Below, piece by piece: positions 26,185-36,177 of a DNA stretch of 64,000 nucleotides. The notes beneath the pieces were generated by a model, which worked only from the letters and a program-made list of their open reading frames with translations, made no database searches and was not told where the DNA came from. This DNA comes from Methylobacterium sp. J-076 (lineage in GTDB: Bacteria > Pseudomonadota > Alphaproteobacteria > Rhizobiales > Beijerinckiaceae): positions 558,001 through 622,000 of the forward strand of contig NZ_JAKSXW010000149.1 of the NCBI RefSeq assembly GCF_022829405.1, read 5' to 3'. Position numbers and translations under genes: made by a program. Position 1 is the first letter of the stretch. Each line of letters starts with the position of its first letter.

Positions 26185-26269
26185 GAAATCTCTCCGGGCG
26201 ATCGATCGACCCGTTCGGGGGCGGATCGTGCGTGAGCGGAATGACGGCCGAGCCGGGGGATCGGTGCCG

Positions 26270-27559
26270 TCACACTCGCGTGAGCGGGGTGACGGCGGCC
26301 TCGTTTCGCGGCGTCACCACCACGGTCGCAGGCACGTCCCCGTCGTCGTCGAAGGCGGCGATCACGGCGGGGGTGAGCACCGCCCCGGGGGCGGCGCCGC
26401 CCTCGCCGGCCGGGGGCACGAGGTGGATCGTCTCGCGCCGCGGCGGGGGAGCGTCGCTGCCGGCATGCTCGTCGGCGACGACCGCCACCGTGTCCTGCCG
26501 GATCAGACCGAGCCCGGCGGCATGGCGGGCGATGGCGACGCTGTCCGCGGCGAGCACGAGGCTCGACCCGGTCGCCGCCACCGCCCCCGCGAGGCGCACG
26601 ACCTCCTCGGTGCGGGCGGCGGTCCGCGACACGTTGCGGATGTAGACCGCCTTCACCCGGCCGGGATGGTCGGCCACGATCTGCGCGTAGACCTCCGGGT
26701 CGTGCTGCCCGCTGTCGCCGATCAGGACGAAGGGCAGGGTCCGGTAGAGGTCGAGCATGTGGCGGATGAGCGCCTGCTTGTGGTCCTTGGCCTTGCGCGG
26801 GAGGGGATGGGTCCAGGACAAACCCCATTCCCGCAGGAACAGCACCGGGCCGGCGGGGATGCCGTGGCGCTGGAAGAACTCGGTGAGCATCTCGTAGAGG
26901 CCCCACGGCGCCCGCGAGACGTAGAGCATCGGGTTTCCGTCGCCGCCGCTCGCGCCGGCATGGAGCGCCCGGTAGAGCGAGGTGACGCCGGGGAAGGCGA
27001 CCCGGCTCTCGGCGTCCTCCACGAACAGCCGCCACAGCATCGTGAGCTTGTTGGCGACGCCGGTCCGCATCACGGTGTCGTCGATGTCGCTGACGACGAC
27101 GAAGCCGCAGCTGGCGGACGGGATGTAGACCGAGCCCCGCGCCGGGATCACCGGTTCGGCCTCCAGGAGGAGATCCACGTCGAACCACGGGCCGTCCCCT
27201 TCGGGCAAGGCCTGCGGGCGCAGGTGGACCCGGAAGTAGCCGTCCCGGTCGGTGACGACGCGGACCTCGGTGCCGCCGAACCGGGCGAGGACCGCGGCCC
27301 CGGCCACCTTGCGCCGGGCGATCCGGCGGCGGACATCCCGCCACTGGGCCCGCCACGATTCGGGGTCCTCGCCGGGGATGCCCGGCGATTGCCGGAAGAC
27401 CCGGCCGATCAGGAACACCTCGTCGGCCGACCCGTAGCCACGATAGGGTTCCACCACGAGGCCGCCGGGCCCCCGTCCGCCCCGCCCCTGCGCGCGCCGG
27501 ACGGGGCGGGTGATGACCCGCAGCGCCTTGCGCGCGGCATGGACGGCACGGATCGTCAT
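26270..27559 (-). CDS. App1-family phosphatase (DUF2183)
   Basis: The 429-residue protein carries the App1 domain (phosphatidate phosphatase APP1 catalytic domain) with its diagnostic VVSDIDDTVM motif, in which the first Asp is the nucleophile, and a later SFVLIGDSGQHDPE-like FVLIGDSGQHDPE segment near residue 273. The yeast enzyme dephosphorylates phosphatidate; bacterial ones are unstudied. The N-terminal part contains a FEGYGSADEVFL-like RGYGSADEVFLIGRV segment common to bacterial homologues. There is no signal peptide. It lies 12 bases downstream of the DUF3775 gene and probably shares its transcript. Confidence 0.88.
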   Translation of the reverse strand: MTIRAVHAARKALRVITRPVRRAQGRGGRGPGGLVVEPYRGYGSADEVFLIGRVFRQSPGIPGEDPESWRAQWRDVRRRIARRKVAGAAVLARFGGTEVRVVTDRDGYFRVHLRPQALPEGDGPWFDVDLLLEAEPVIPARGSVYIPSASCGFVVVSDIDDTVMRTGVANKLTMLWRLFVEDAESRVAFPGVTSLYRALHAGASGGDGNPMLYVSRAPWGLYEMLTEFFQRHGIPAGPVLFLREWGLSWTHPLPRKAKDHKQALIRHMLDLYRTLPFVLIGDSGQHDPEVYAQIVADHPGRVKAVYIRNVSRTAARTEEVVRLAGAVAATGSSLVLAADSVAIARHAAGLGLIRQDTVAVVADEHAGSDAPPPRRETIHLVPPAGEGGAAPGAVLTPAVIAAFDDDGDVPATVVVTPRNEAAVTPLTRV

Positions 27560-27571
27560 CGGGCCGGGCCG

Positions 27572-27970
27572 TCAGGCTTGCGGCAGGTCCGGGGTGAGGC
27601 CCATCGCATCGAGCCCCTCTTCCAAAAGGTCGCCGGCATCGGGGGAGCCGAGCAGTTCCTTCATGGCTCCTTCGCCCACCGCCTCGCGTTCGCGGGCGAA
27701 CTTCACCGCCGCGTCCCACTCCTCGGGCTCCATGTCGCCGCGCCCGACATAGAGGAGGGCCAGGAGCTCGGCACGGGAATCGTCGTCGAGGCCGGCGATC
27801 ATGCTGCGCACCTCGGACTCCGTGGCATCGTCGGTGCCCGAGACGAGGACGTCCGTCGCCCCGTCATCGATGGGGTTCGAGCCGGAATCGGGATCGGTCG
27901 CCCCTTCTTTCACCTCGATCGCGCGGAGCCGGATGACGATGTCGGCGACGGTGTCGGGGGCGATATCCAT
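27572..27970 (-). CDS. DUF3775 family protein
   Basis: The 132-residue acidic protein matches the DUF3775 pattern: an N-terminal DIAPDTVADIVIRLRAIEVK helix, then LDDDSRAELLALLYVGRGD and WDAAVKFARE. The function is unknown. It has a good AGAGGAA ribosome site before the ATG. It begins a two-gene unit with the App1-type phosphatase, 12 bases downstream. Confidence 0.8.
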   Translation of the reverse strand: MDIAPDTVADIVIRLRAIEVKEGATDPDSGSNPIDDGATDVLVSGTDDATESEVRSMIAGLDDDSRAELLALLYVGRGDMEPEEWDAAVKFAREREAVGEGAMKELLGSPDAGDLLEEGLDAMGLTPDLPQA

Positions 27971-28146
27971 ACTCGGTTCCTCTTGGACGCATGACGGCCG
28001 GCCCGCGCCGACCCCTCAAGCCGCGACAACGGCCGAGGCGCCGCGGGGTTCGCTGCGCCGGCTCGACAAAGCGGCCGGGCGTCAGACTGCGTGGTCGCCA
28101 ACCTTGGGCGGAACGAAGCGCCGCCTCGCGGGCTTGCAGATCGCCC

Positions 28147-29691
28147 ATGACGACCTTCGCCTCCGCCCCGCCCGCGAGCCGCATCGCCCACCCCTCCGCG
28201 CAGGCGGCGCGAAGGGCCTTGAGGCTCGGTGCCGCACCGCTCGCCCTCACGGCCCTGTGGCTCCTCGGGGCGCCGGCGCAGGCGCGCCCCAGCTACGACG
28301 GCAGCGCACCGACCTGTTTCCTCACGGCCGGGGGCACCCTGGAGATCTGCCGGGACGGGAGCGAAGCCGAGGGCGTGCTCGCGGCTCCGTCCCCCTGCAC
28401 CTTCGTCCGCGGCGTCCAGCTGCGCCGTCCACGGACGGGCGCGACCGGCCCGATCGAGGCGGTGTTCCAGGGGGAAAGCCCGCTCGCCAAGACGCGCCGG
28501 GGTGAGGATTGCCCGGAACGCCGGGCGACGGACATGCGCGACGGCGGCGCCCTGCATACGGGCCGCAGCCCCGAGCAGCTGGCCACGATCCTGCCCCCCT
28601 CCGAGATCCGCTTCGGCGGCGCCCTCCCGGAGCGGCGGGAGCCGAAACGCCGGCGCGGCGAGGCGCCGGCCGAACCCACCGTGGAGGGCATCGGCCCGCG
28701 CGATCCCATCGCGGTCTCGGGCCGGGATTGGGCAGGCGAGGAGTATTCGTACGTCTTCCTCCTCGGCCAGGAGGTGGTGGGCGCAGATGTCGAGACGGCC
28801 GACGAGACGCCCCGGCGTCGGCGGGGCCGCGGTCGGCGCGAGGCGGACGCCCCCCCGGCCGACATGTCCCTGCGCCGGGTCCAGATCGAGGCCCGCACCC
28901 TCGACTTCGCCCATTTCGAGATCCGCACCCGCGCCGAGAACGGCTACGGCCTCGCCTGGGTCCCGGTCTCCGGGGAGGGGCGGCGGCGCACCGCCCCCGT
29001 GCCCGCGGCGGTGCTCGACGAGACCGGCAGGCCCGTCGCCTCGGCCTGCCCCGCCCCGCCCTCCAAGACGCGGGGCCTCGCCGGCTCGATCAGCATCGTC
29101 GATCACACCTACCACTACTTCTACACCGACGTGCTGCCGGAGGATTGTGCCCTGCCGCCCGAGAAGCGGCGCACCGGCCTGTTCCTGCGCACGGCCACGG
29201 ACCTCGCCGCGGAGAAGGTCTGGTCGAGCCCGCGCCGCCTCGGCCCAGCGCTGCCGCCCGACAGCCTCGTGCGCGTCGCCCGCGCCAAGGGCACGAAAGG
29301 CTGGGCGGTATCCTACACCTGCTACCGGCCCGCGAACGCCCCCGGCGGCCCCGTCGCCGACATCTGCCTGCAATACACCGCCGACCTCGACCCCGCCGCC
29401 ATCGGCGCCCTGACGCTCTATGCCGACCCGGTGGAAGCCGGCCGCTCGACGGCCTATCTCGGCCTGCGCTCGGGCGGCAACGGCGCCGGCCGGTTCGACC
29501 GCAGCGCGCATTTCTGGATGACGGACGCCTACGGCAACCTCGACGTGCCCGCGACCTATGCCGGCAAGTCCGGCCTGCTGACCTGGGTCGATCGCCTCGC
29601 CCCGGGGGCCGGAGGCTACGAGGGCTCCCAGGTCTACGGTCGCCCGGTCTACTGGTCGACCTGGACGGCGCGGCGGACGACGCCGCCCTAA
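28147..29691 (+). CDS. Secreted protein, unknown function
   Basis: The 514-residue product has a long Ala-rich signal peptide (about residues 20-47, ending AQARPSY). The mature part contains at least eight Cys residues and long stretches of beta-type sequence. Two Arg-rich low-complexity segments are notable: one with KRRRGE (about residue 175) and RRRRGRGRRE (about residue 225). I see no catalytic motif and no family I recognise with confidence. The start at 28147 lacks a clear ribosome site. It is divergent from the DUF3775 gene. Confidence 0.65.
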   Translation: MTTFASAPPASRIAHPSAQAARRALRLGAAPLALTALWLLGAPAQARPSYDGSAPTCFLTAGGTLEICRDGSEAEGVLAAPSPCTFVRGVQLRRPRTGATGPIEAVFQGESPLAKTRRGEDCPERRATDMRDGGALHTGRSPEQLATILPPSEIRFGGALPERREPKRRRGEAPAEPTVEGIGPRDPIAVSGRDWAGEEYSYVFLLGQEVVGADVETADETPRRRRGRGRREADAPPADMSLRRVQIEARTLDFAHFEIRTRAENGYGLAWVPVSGEGRRRTAPVPAAVLDETGRPVASACPAPPSKTRGLAGSISIVDHTYHYFYTDVLPEDCALPPEKRRTGLFLRTATDLAAEKVWSSPRRLGPALPPDSLVRVARAKGTKGWAVSYTCYRPANAPGGPVADICLQYTADLDPAAIGALTLYADPVEAGRSTAYLGLRSGGNGAGRFDRSAHFWMTDAYGNLDVPATYAGKSGLLTWVDRLAPGAGGYEGSQVYGRPVYWSTWTARRTTPP

Positions 29692-29804
29692 GCCCGTCCT
29701 GTCCCGAGGAAATCGCGCGATCCGCCCTCCGCGCCATGCGCCGACGGCGCGGGGGCGTTATATGGCTGACGCAGCGCCCCGCCGCGGCGCGTCAGACCGG
29801 CCCG

Positions 29805-31124
29805 ATGGACACCCAATCCGACCTCCTGTTCGCCGCGAGCATCGTGCTGATCTCGCTCATCCTCTCCGCCTTCTTCGCGGGGGCGGAGACCGCCTTCACC
29901 GCCGCCTCCCGGGCGCGGATGCACGCCCTTGAGCAGGGCGGCGACCCCCGCGCCATGATCGTCAACCGCATCCTGGCGATCCGCGAGCGGTTCATCGGCG
30001 CGATGCTGATCGGCTACAACATCGTCGCCATCGGCGCCTCGGCCTTTACGACGAGCGTGCTCACCGCCCTGTTCGGCAAGAGCGGCGTCATCTACGCCAC
30101 GGTGGGCATGTCGGTGCTGGTGATCGTCTTCGCGGAGGTGCTGCCGAAGACCCTCGCCATCTCCAACCCCGACAAGATGGCCCTGCTGATCGCCCGGCCG
30201 GTGGCCTTCGCCGTGGCGCTGATGGGTCCGCCGGCCCTGGCCATCGAGCACCTCGTGCGCCTGATGCTGAAACCCTTCGGCATCACCATCGGCGAGCACC
30301 AGTCGATCCTTACCGCCGCCGAGGAGATCCGCGGGCAAGTGGCCCTGCTCCATCGGGAGGGCGGCGTGGAGCGGGCCGAGCGCGACATGCTCGGCGGCCT
30401 GCTCGACCTGTCGGACCTCACCGTCTCGGACGTGATGGTCCACCGGACCAAGATGCGGACCATCGACGCCGACATGTCCTCGCAGGAGATCGTCCGGGCC
30501 GTCCTGGCCTCGCCCTACACGCGGATGCCCCTGTGGCGGGGCACGCCGGAGAACATCGTCGGCGTGCTGCACGCCAAGGACCTGCTCCGCGCCCTCGACG
30601 CGGCGGGCGGCGACGCCTCGGGCCTGAAGGTGGAGGAGCTGGCGCTGGAGACGTGGTTCGTGCCGGGCACGACGAGCCTGCGGGCCCAGCTCAAGGCGTT
30701 CCTGGGCAAGAAGACCCACTTCGCGCTGGTGGTGGACGAGTACGGCGAGGTGATGGGCCTCGTGACCCTGGAGGACATCCTGGAGGAGATCGTCGGCGAC
30801 ATCGCCGACGAGCACGACGTGACCGTCTCTGGCGTGCGCCTCCAGGTGGACGGCTCGGTGAACGTCGATGGCGGCGTGCCGATCCGCGACCTCAACCGCG
30901 CGATGGACTGGCACCTGCCGGACGACGAAGCCACCACCATCGCCGGCCTCGTGATCCACGAGGCGCGGACGATCCCCGACCAGGGCACCGCGTTCAACTT
31001 CCACGGCTTCCGCTTCCAGGTGCTGCGGAAGGCGAAGAACCGGATCACGACCTTGAAGATCACCCCGCTGTCAGCGGTGGTCCAGCCGCCGACGCTGGCC
31101 TTGGAGCATCGCGACACGGCGTGA
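29805..31124 (+). CDS. CNNM/CorC-type transporter (hemolysin C family, DUF21-CBS)
   Basis: This 439-residue membrane protein has the CNNM order: an N-terminal DUF21 transmembrane domain (about residues 1-190, FFAGAETAFTAASRAR motif), two CBS domains (about 205-335, with VMVHRTKMRTID and YTRMPLWRG), and a C-terminal CorC_HlyC domain (about 350-435). The family exports Mg2+ or Co2+; the VDEYGEVMGLVTLEDILEE segment is characteristic. Start ATG at 29805 is preceded by weak ribosome sequence. It is followed by a repetitive inverted repeat at 31151. Confidence 0.9.
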   Translation: MDTQSDLLFAASIVLISLILSAFFAGAETAFTAASRARMHALEQGGDPRAMIVNRILAIRERFIGAMLIGYNIVAIGASAFTTSVLTALFGKSGVIYATVGMSVLVIVFAEVLPKTLAISNPDKMALLIARPVAFAVALMGPPALAIEHLVRLMLKPFGITIGEHQSILTAAEEIRGQVALLHREGGVERAERDMLGGLLDLSDLTVSDVMVHRTKMRTIDADMSSQEIVRAVLASPYTRMPLWRGTPENIVGVLHAKDLLRALDAAGGDASGLKVEELALETWFVPGTTSLRAQLKAFLGKKTHFALVVDEYGEVMGLVTLEDILEEIVGDIADEHDVTVSGVRLQVDGSVNVDGGVPIRDLNRAMDWHLPDDEATTIAGLVIHEARTIPDQGTAFNFHGFRFQVLRKAKNRITTLKITPLSAVVQPPTLALEHRDTA

Positions 31125-31150
31125 ACGCCGACCGCCGTTCTGCCCCTCTG

Positions 31151-31238
31151 TCATTGCGAGCGAAGCGAAGCAATCTAGGACAGCGGGACATCTCAGAACG
31201 TGGCGCGTCCCTGGATTGCTCAGCTTCGCTCGCAATGA
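31151..31238. repeat. Dispersed-repeat-like inverted repeat downstream of CNNM gene
   Basis: The 25-base left arm (31151-31175, beginning tcattgcgagcg) and the right arm (31214-31238, ending gctcgcaatga) are inverted copies differing at 2 of 25 positions, separated by 38 bases. The tcattgcgag...caatc unit is typical of extragenic palindromic repeats in alphaproteobacteria. It lies between two convergent genes and could fold into a long hairpin. Whether other copies exist in the genome cannot be seen from this window. Confidence 0.85.
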
Positions 31239-31268
31239 CGGGTGCGCGATCGGTCTGAAGCGTCGCCC

Positions 31269-31299
31269 AAAAGAAAAGGGGCCGCCTCGCGGCGACCCC
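31269..31299 (-). terminator. Intrinsic terminator of groEL
   Basis: Read leftward, the sequence gives a GGGG-x-CGCC stem closed by GCGA, paired with GGCG-x-CCCC (31278-31299, one wobble pair), followed directly by TTTTCTTTT. It lies 29 bases after the groEL stop. Confidence 0.88.
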
Positions 31300-31327
31300 C
31301 TTCCCGTTCCGACAGGTGGCGTTGGAC

Positions 31328-32971
<1,644 letters not shown>

Positions 32972-33055
32972 GTGTCAGTGTCTTTCGGTTCGAGGATGCC
33001 CCGAGGCCGGGTTCGGCCTCACAGGGGCTTCAAGCCTGTGTGTGTCGGATGGGGG

Positions 33056-33346
33056 TCAGATGTTGACCACGCCCATGATGTCCGACTCCTTCATGATCAG
33101 GAGGTCTTCGCCGTCGATCTTGACCTCGGTGCCGGACCACTTGCCGAACAGCACGCGGTCGCCGGCCTTGACGTCGAGGGGGTTCACCCGGCCGTTCTCG
33201 TCGCGGGCACCCGGCCCGGCGGCGATGATCTCGCCCTCTTGCGGCTTCTCCTTGGCGGAATCCGGGATGATGATCCCGCCCTTCGTCCTCTCTTCGCTCT
33301 CGATACGGCGGACGACCACTCGGTCGTGCAGCGGACGGAACTTCAT
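33056..33346 (-). CDS. groS: 10-kDa co-chaperonin GroES
   Basis: GroES is the lid of the GroEL chamber. The 96-residue product starts MKFRPLHDRVVVRR and has the mobile loop ERTKGGIIIPD. It is the first gene of the leftward groESL operon. The ATG at 33346 lies about 82 bases downstream of the CIRCE element, so HrcA repression under normal conditions is expected. Confidence 0.99.
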   Translation of the reverse strand: MKFRPLHDRVVVRRIESEERTKGGIIIPDSAKEKPQEGEIIAAGPGARDENGRVNPLDVKAGDRVLFGKWSGTEVKIDGEDLLIMKESDIMGVVNI

Positions 33347-33427
33347 GAGCTGCCCTCTTGCTTCAGGTCTGGAGATGGCGTTGATGCGGCCCGGCGGGTC
33401 GCCTCGACCCCATGGTAAGCACCTTCG

Positions 33428-33454
33428 TTAGCACTCTCTTGAGACGAGTGCTAA
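33428..33454 (-). promoter_or_regulatory. CIRCE operator (HrcA site) of groESL
   Basis: The arms ttagcactc and gagtgctaa are a perfect inverted repeat with a 9-base spacer (tcttgagac), exactly the CIRCE consensus. It lies between the groES start and the divergent transporter gene. HrcA binds CIRCE to repress groESL; HrcA itself is not in the window. Confidence 0.97.
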
Positions 33455-33646
33455 CGCGATTGCGAGATAGCCATCGCGGGGTTCCGAGTCAAGATAGTCG
33501 CACCCGGTGGGCGCGGCCCGCACCCGTGCGCCGGCGGGCGACGGGTGTCGGAAACGGCCGCATCCGCCTCCGCCCGATGTTGCAATCCGCCCGGATTCGG
33601 CCTTAGGCCGCTCGGTGTTCGTCGCCCTTCAGGATCGCAGCGAGAC

Positions 33647-34606
33647 ATGCTGAACTTTCACGGGGCGGGCTCGGCGGTGGGTTCCGGGCCGGTCTGGATC
33701 GACCTGTACGATCCGTCGGCCGAGGAGGTGGCGCAGGTCGAGGCGACCACGGGACTGCGCATCCCGACGCGGCAGGCGCTTTCGGAGGTCGAGACATCGA
33801 GCCGCCTGCGCCGGCTGAAGGGCGGCCTGTCGCTCTCGACGCCGATGATCACCTTCGAGCAGGCGGATTCCCAGCTGAAGCCCCTCGGCTTCCTGCTGAC
33901 GAAGGATCACCTCGTCACCATCCGCTTCCACGACCTGCGCGCCTTCACCTCGGCGGCGCAGCGGATCTCGGAGGAGGGGGGTGGGGACCCCGCCGAGACC
34001 TTCATCGTCCTGCTGGAAGAGCTGGTGGACAGCCTCGCGGACGCCCTGGAGGAGATGGCCGCCGACCTCGACTCCGTCTCCAGCCGCATCTTCGACTTCG
34101 ATGTGCGCGGCCCCTCGGCGAAGCGGATGGAGCAGCCGCCGCCCCGCCGCCGGGACCTCGCCCTGCGCCGGATCCTGCGGGCGATCAGCCGCCGGGGGAA
34201 GGTTCTGGGGAAGGTCCGCGCCAGTCTCCTCGGCCTGGAGCGCATCGTCCCCTTCGTCGCGAGCGCCTGCGACGGGCTGCAACTCACCGATGACGGGCGC
34301 TTCGAGACGATCCGCCGGGACATCGAGTCCCTCGACGAGTTCGAGACGCGTCTTGCGGAGAACGTTCAGTTCCTGCTCGATGCGGCGCTCGGCCTCATCA
34401 ACATCGAACAGAACAACGTCTTCCGGGTCCTCACCGTCGTCTCGGTGGTGGGCGTGCCCCCAACGCTGATCGCGTCGATGTACGGCATGAACTTCAAGCA
34501 CATGCCGGAACTCGAATGGACCTACGGCTACCCCTACGCCCTCGGGCTGATCGTCCTCAGCGCCCTGATGCCGATCGTGTATTTCAGGATCAAGGGCTGG
34601 TTCTGA
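33647..34606 (+). CDS. CorA-like divalent metal transporter
   Basis: The 319-residue protein matches the CorA/ZntB family: a long cytoplasmic helical domain, then two C-terminal membrane helices with the selectivity motif YGMN just after the first (SMYGMNFKHMPEL near residue 285). An earlier in-frame start at 33545 would add Pro/Arg-rich sequence not seen in the family. The transported ion is probably Mg2+ but is not certain. It is divergent from groES; a CIRCE dyad lies between them. Confidence 0.93.
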   Translation: MLNFHGAGSAVGSGPVWIDLYDPSAEEVAQVEATTGLRIPTRQALSEVETSSRLRRLKGGLSLSTPMITFEQADSQLKPLGFLLTKDHLVTIRFHDLRAFTSAAQRISEEGGGDPAETFIVLLEELVDSLADALEEMAADLDSVSSRIFDFDVRGPSAKRMEQPPPRRRDLALRRILRAISRRGKVLGKVRASLLGLERIVPFVASACDGLQLTDDGRFETIRRDIESLDEFETRLAENVQFLLDAALGLINIEQNNVFRVLTVVSVVGVPPTLIASMYGMNFKHMPELEWTYGYPYALGLIVLSALMPIVYFRIKGWF

Positions 34607-34664
34607 ACCGCGCCCCGGCCGCAGCCGCCCGTCCCCGCGGGCGCGGCGGCGCGTTTCCCGCGGC

Positions 34665-35882
34665 TCAGCCCCGGACCGGGGGCAGTTCGAGGGCCTGCGC
34701 GAGGGGCATCGGGCGACCCAGGAGGTAACCCTGGACGCGGGTCATGCCCAGCGTGCGGATCACCGCCAGCTCCTCCTCCACCTCCACCCCCTCGGCCACG
34801 ACCTCGCAGCCGATGCGCCGCCCGTACATGGTCAGGGCCTCCGCGAGGGCGCGGCGGGCGGTGTCGCGGTGGAGGTTATGGATCAGGGTCCGGTCGAGCT
34901 TGATCAGCTCCGGGCTCAGGTCGAGGATGTGCCGGAAGGTCGAGTGGCCCGCGCCCACATCGTCGATGGCGAGGCGCAAGCCCCGTTCGCGGTAGGGCGC
35001 CAGCGCCTGCCGGAGCGTGTCGTAGCAGTCGACCACCGCGTGCTCCGTCATCTCCACGACGATGCGGTTGACCGGGACGTCGGCGAGGGCCGGGCCGAAC
35101 CGCGGGCTCACGATCGCCCCCGGCGACAGGTTGATCGTGAGCTTCAGCGCCTCGTTCAGCGCCGGGAGCGCGTCGAGGGCCTTCCGGACCGCCAGGAACT
35201 CCAGATCGAGGCCCAGGCCGACCTCCGCCGCCTCGGTGAACCAGGAATCGACCCGCCGGGTGGGGTCCTGGGGGAAGCGGGCGAGGGCTTCGAAGCCCGT
35301 CAGCCAACCGTCCTCCACCCGGTAGAGGGGCTGGAAGACCATCTCGATGGCGTCGTCCTCGATGACGCGGCGGATGCGGGTCCGGCGCGCGACGAGTTCG
35401 GCCGCCGCGCGCCGCTCCTGTTCCAGCACGACGCAGACGACGTCGGCGCACATGTTCAGCACGCTCAGGTGCTGCTCGTTCAGGCTATGGCGCGGCTCGT
35501 AGCTGAAGCAGCAGAGCGATCCGAACGGGGTGCCATCGGGATGCCGCAGCGGCACGCTGAGCAGGGCGCCGACCGGAAAGCTGTAGGCGGAGGACAGCTC
35601 GACCGCGCGCGCGTTCTCCCGGGTGTCGGCGAGGAGGCCGGGGATGAAGCCCTGCGCGACCTGATGGCAGAGGGTGACCTCCAGCGGGTCCGAGGCGCCG
35701 ACCTTCACGGGGCTCCCGCCGCCGCCCGAGTCGGTGAAGCGGTAGATCCGGTCGCCCTGGGTGAATTCGGAGATGAAGCCGACATCCATGGCGAGGTAGC
35801 GCCGGGCGGCACTCAGGATACCCTGGATCTGCTCCGCGCTCACCCCCGTGACCGTGTCGAGAAATGCCGGAAGCGCGCTCAC
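34665..35882 (-). CDS. GAF-EAL protein, cyclic-di-GMP phosphodiesterase
   Basis: The 405-residue protein has an N-terminal GAF-type domain (about residues 10-160, with VTLCHQVAQGF and GALLSVPLRHPDG) and a C-terminal EAL domain (about 165-400). The catalytic set looks intact: FEALARF, the Asn in INLSPG, EMTEH, DDVGAGHS, the Lys in LIKLDR and the Glu in VVAEGVE. It should hydrolyse c-di-GMP to pGpG under control of the GAF domain ligand. It has no membrane segment. The start is GTG at 35882. A GC-poor region with a tcgata-type dyad lies upstream. Confidence 0.9.
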   Translation of the reverse strand: MSALPAFLDTVTGVSAEQIQGILSAARRYLAMDVGFISEFTQGDRIYRFTDSGGGGSPVKVGASDPLEVTLCHQVAQGFIPGLLADTRENARAVELSSAYSFPVGALLSVPLRHPDGTPFGSLCCFSYEPRHSLNEQHLSVLNMCADVVCVVLEQERRAAAELVARRTRIRRVIEDDAIEMVFQPLYRVEDGWLTGFEALARFPQDPTRRVDSWFTEAAEVGLGLDLEFLAVRKALDALPALNEALKLTINLSPGAIVSPRFGPALADVPVNRIVVEMTEHAVVDCYDTLRQALAPYRERGLRLAIDDVGAGHSTFRHILDLSPELIKLDRTLIHNLHRDTARRALAEALTMYGRRIGCEVVAEGVEVEEELAVIRTLGMTRVQGYLLGRPMPLAQALELPPVRG

Positions 35883-35964
35883 GTCGGCCGCAGACCCAAA
35901 GTCGTCATGTCAATTTCTCGACACAATACGGCTTAGCTAAACACGCTGTCAAACCCAACGAGGG

Positions 35965-35979
35965 TCGATAAACTATCGA
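35965..35979. promoter_or_regulatory. Dyad in GC-poor region upstream of GAF-EAL gene
   Basis: A perfect 6-3-6 palindrome (tcgata, aac, tatcga) lies 83 bases upstream of the GAF-EAL start. The surrounding 35883-36060 region is distinctly richer in A and T than the rest of the window. This resembles a promoter region with an operator, but no regulator is indicated. Confidence 0.4.
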
Positions 35980-36177
35980 TCAAGGTGTAATTTCATACAG
36001 TTTTCTTGCGGTGTGGCGATATTTTAGCCTGCCACCACTTGGATATTGAATACTTTCTCAGCGAAGGATCGCCGCCTCCTGCACCCGCGCGCACGCGGAT
36101 GCCGACGCGGGGACCACCGTCCCTCCGGCGACGACATCCCCATGCGAGAGCCGAAGCGGGGGGAATGGGCGAAAGGC

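Noticed and set aside
26221..26296. Direct repeat gtgagcgg...tgacgg and an 8-base inverted repeat (gccgtcac and gtgacggc) at the end of the App1 gene
   Set aside because: Short, with a 15-base loop and no T-run, so I did not call a terminator.
34607..34664. G/C-rich hairpin-like sequence between the CorA-like and GAF-EAL genes
   Set aside because: Stems are imperfect and no T-tract is present; it may just reflect base composition.
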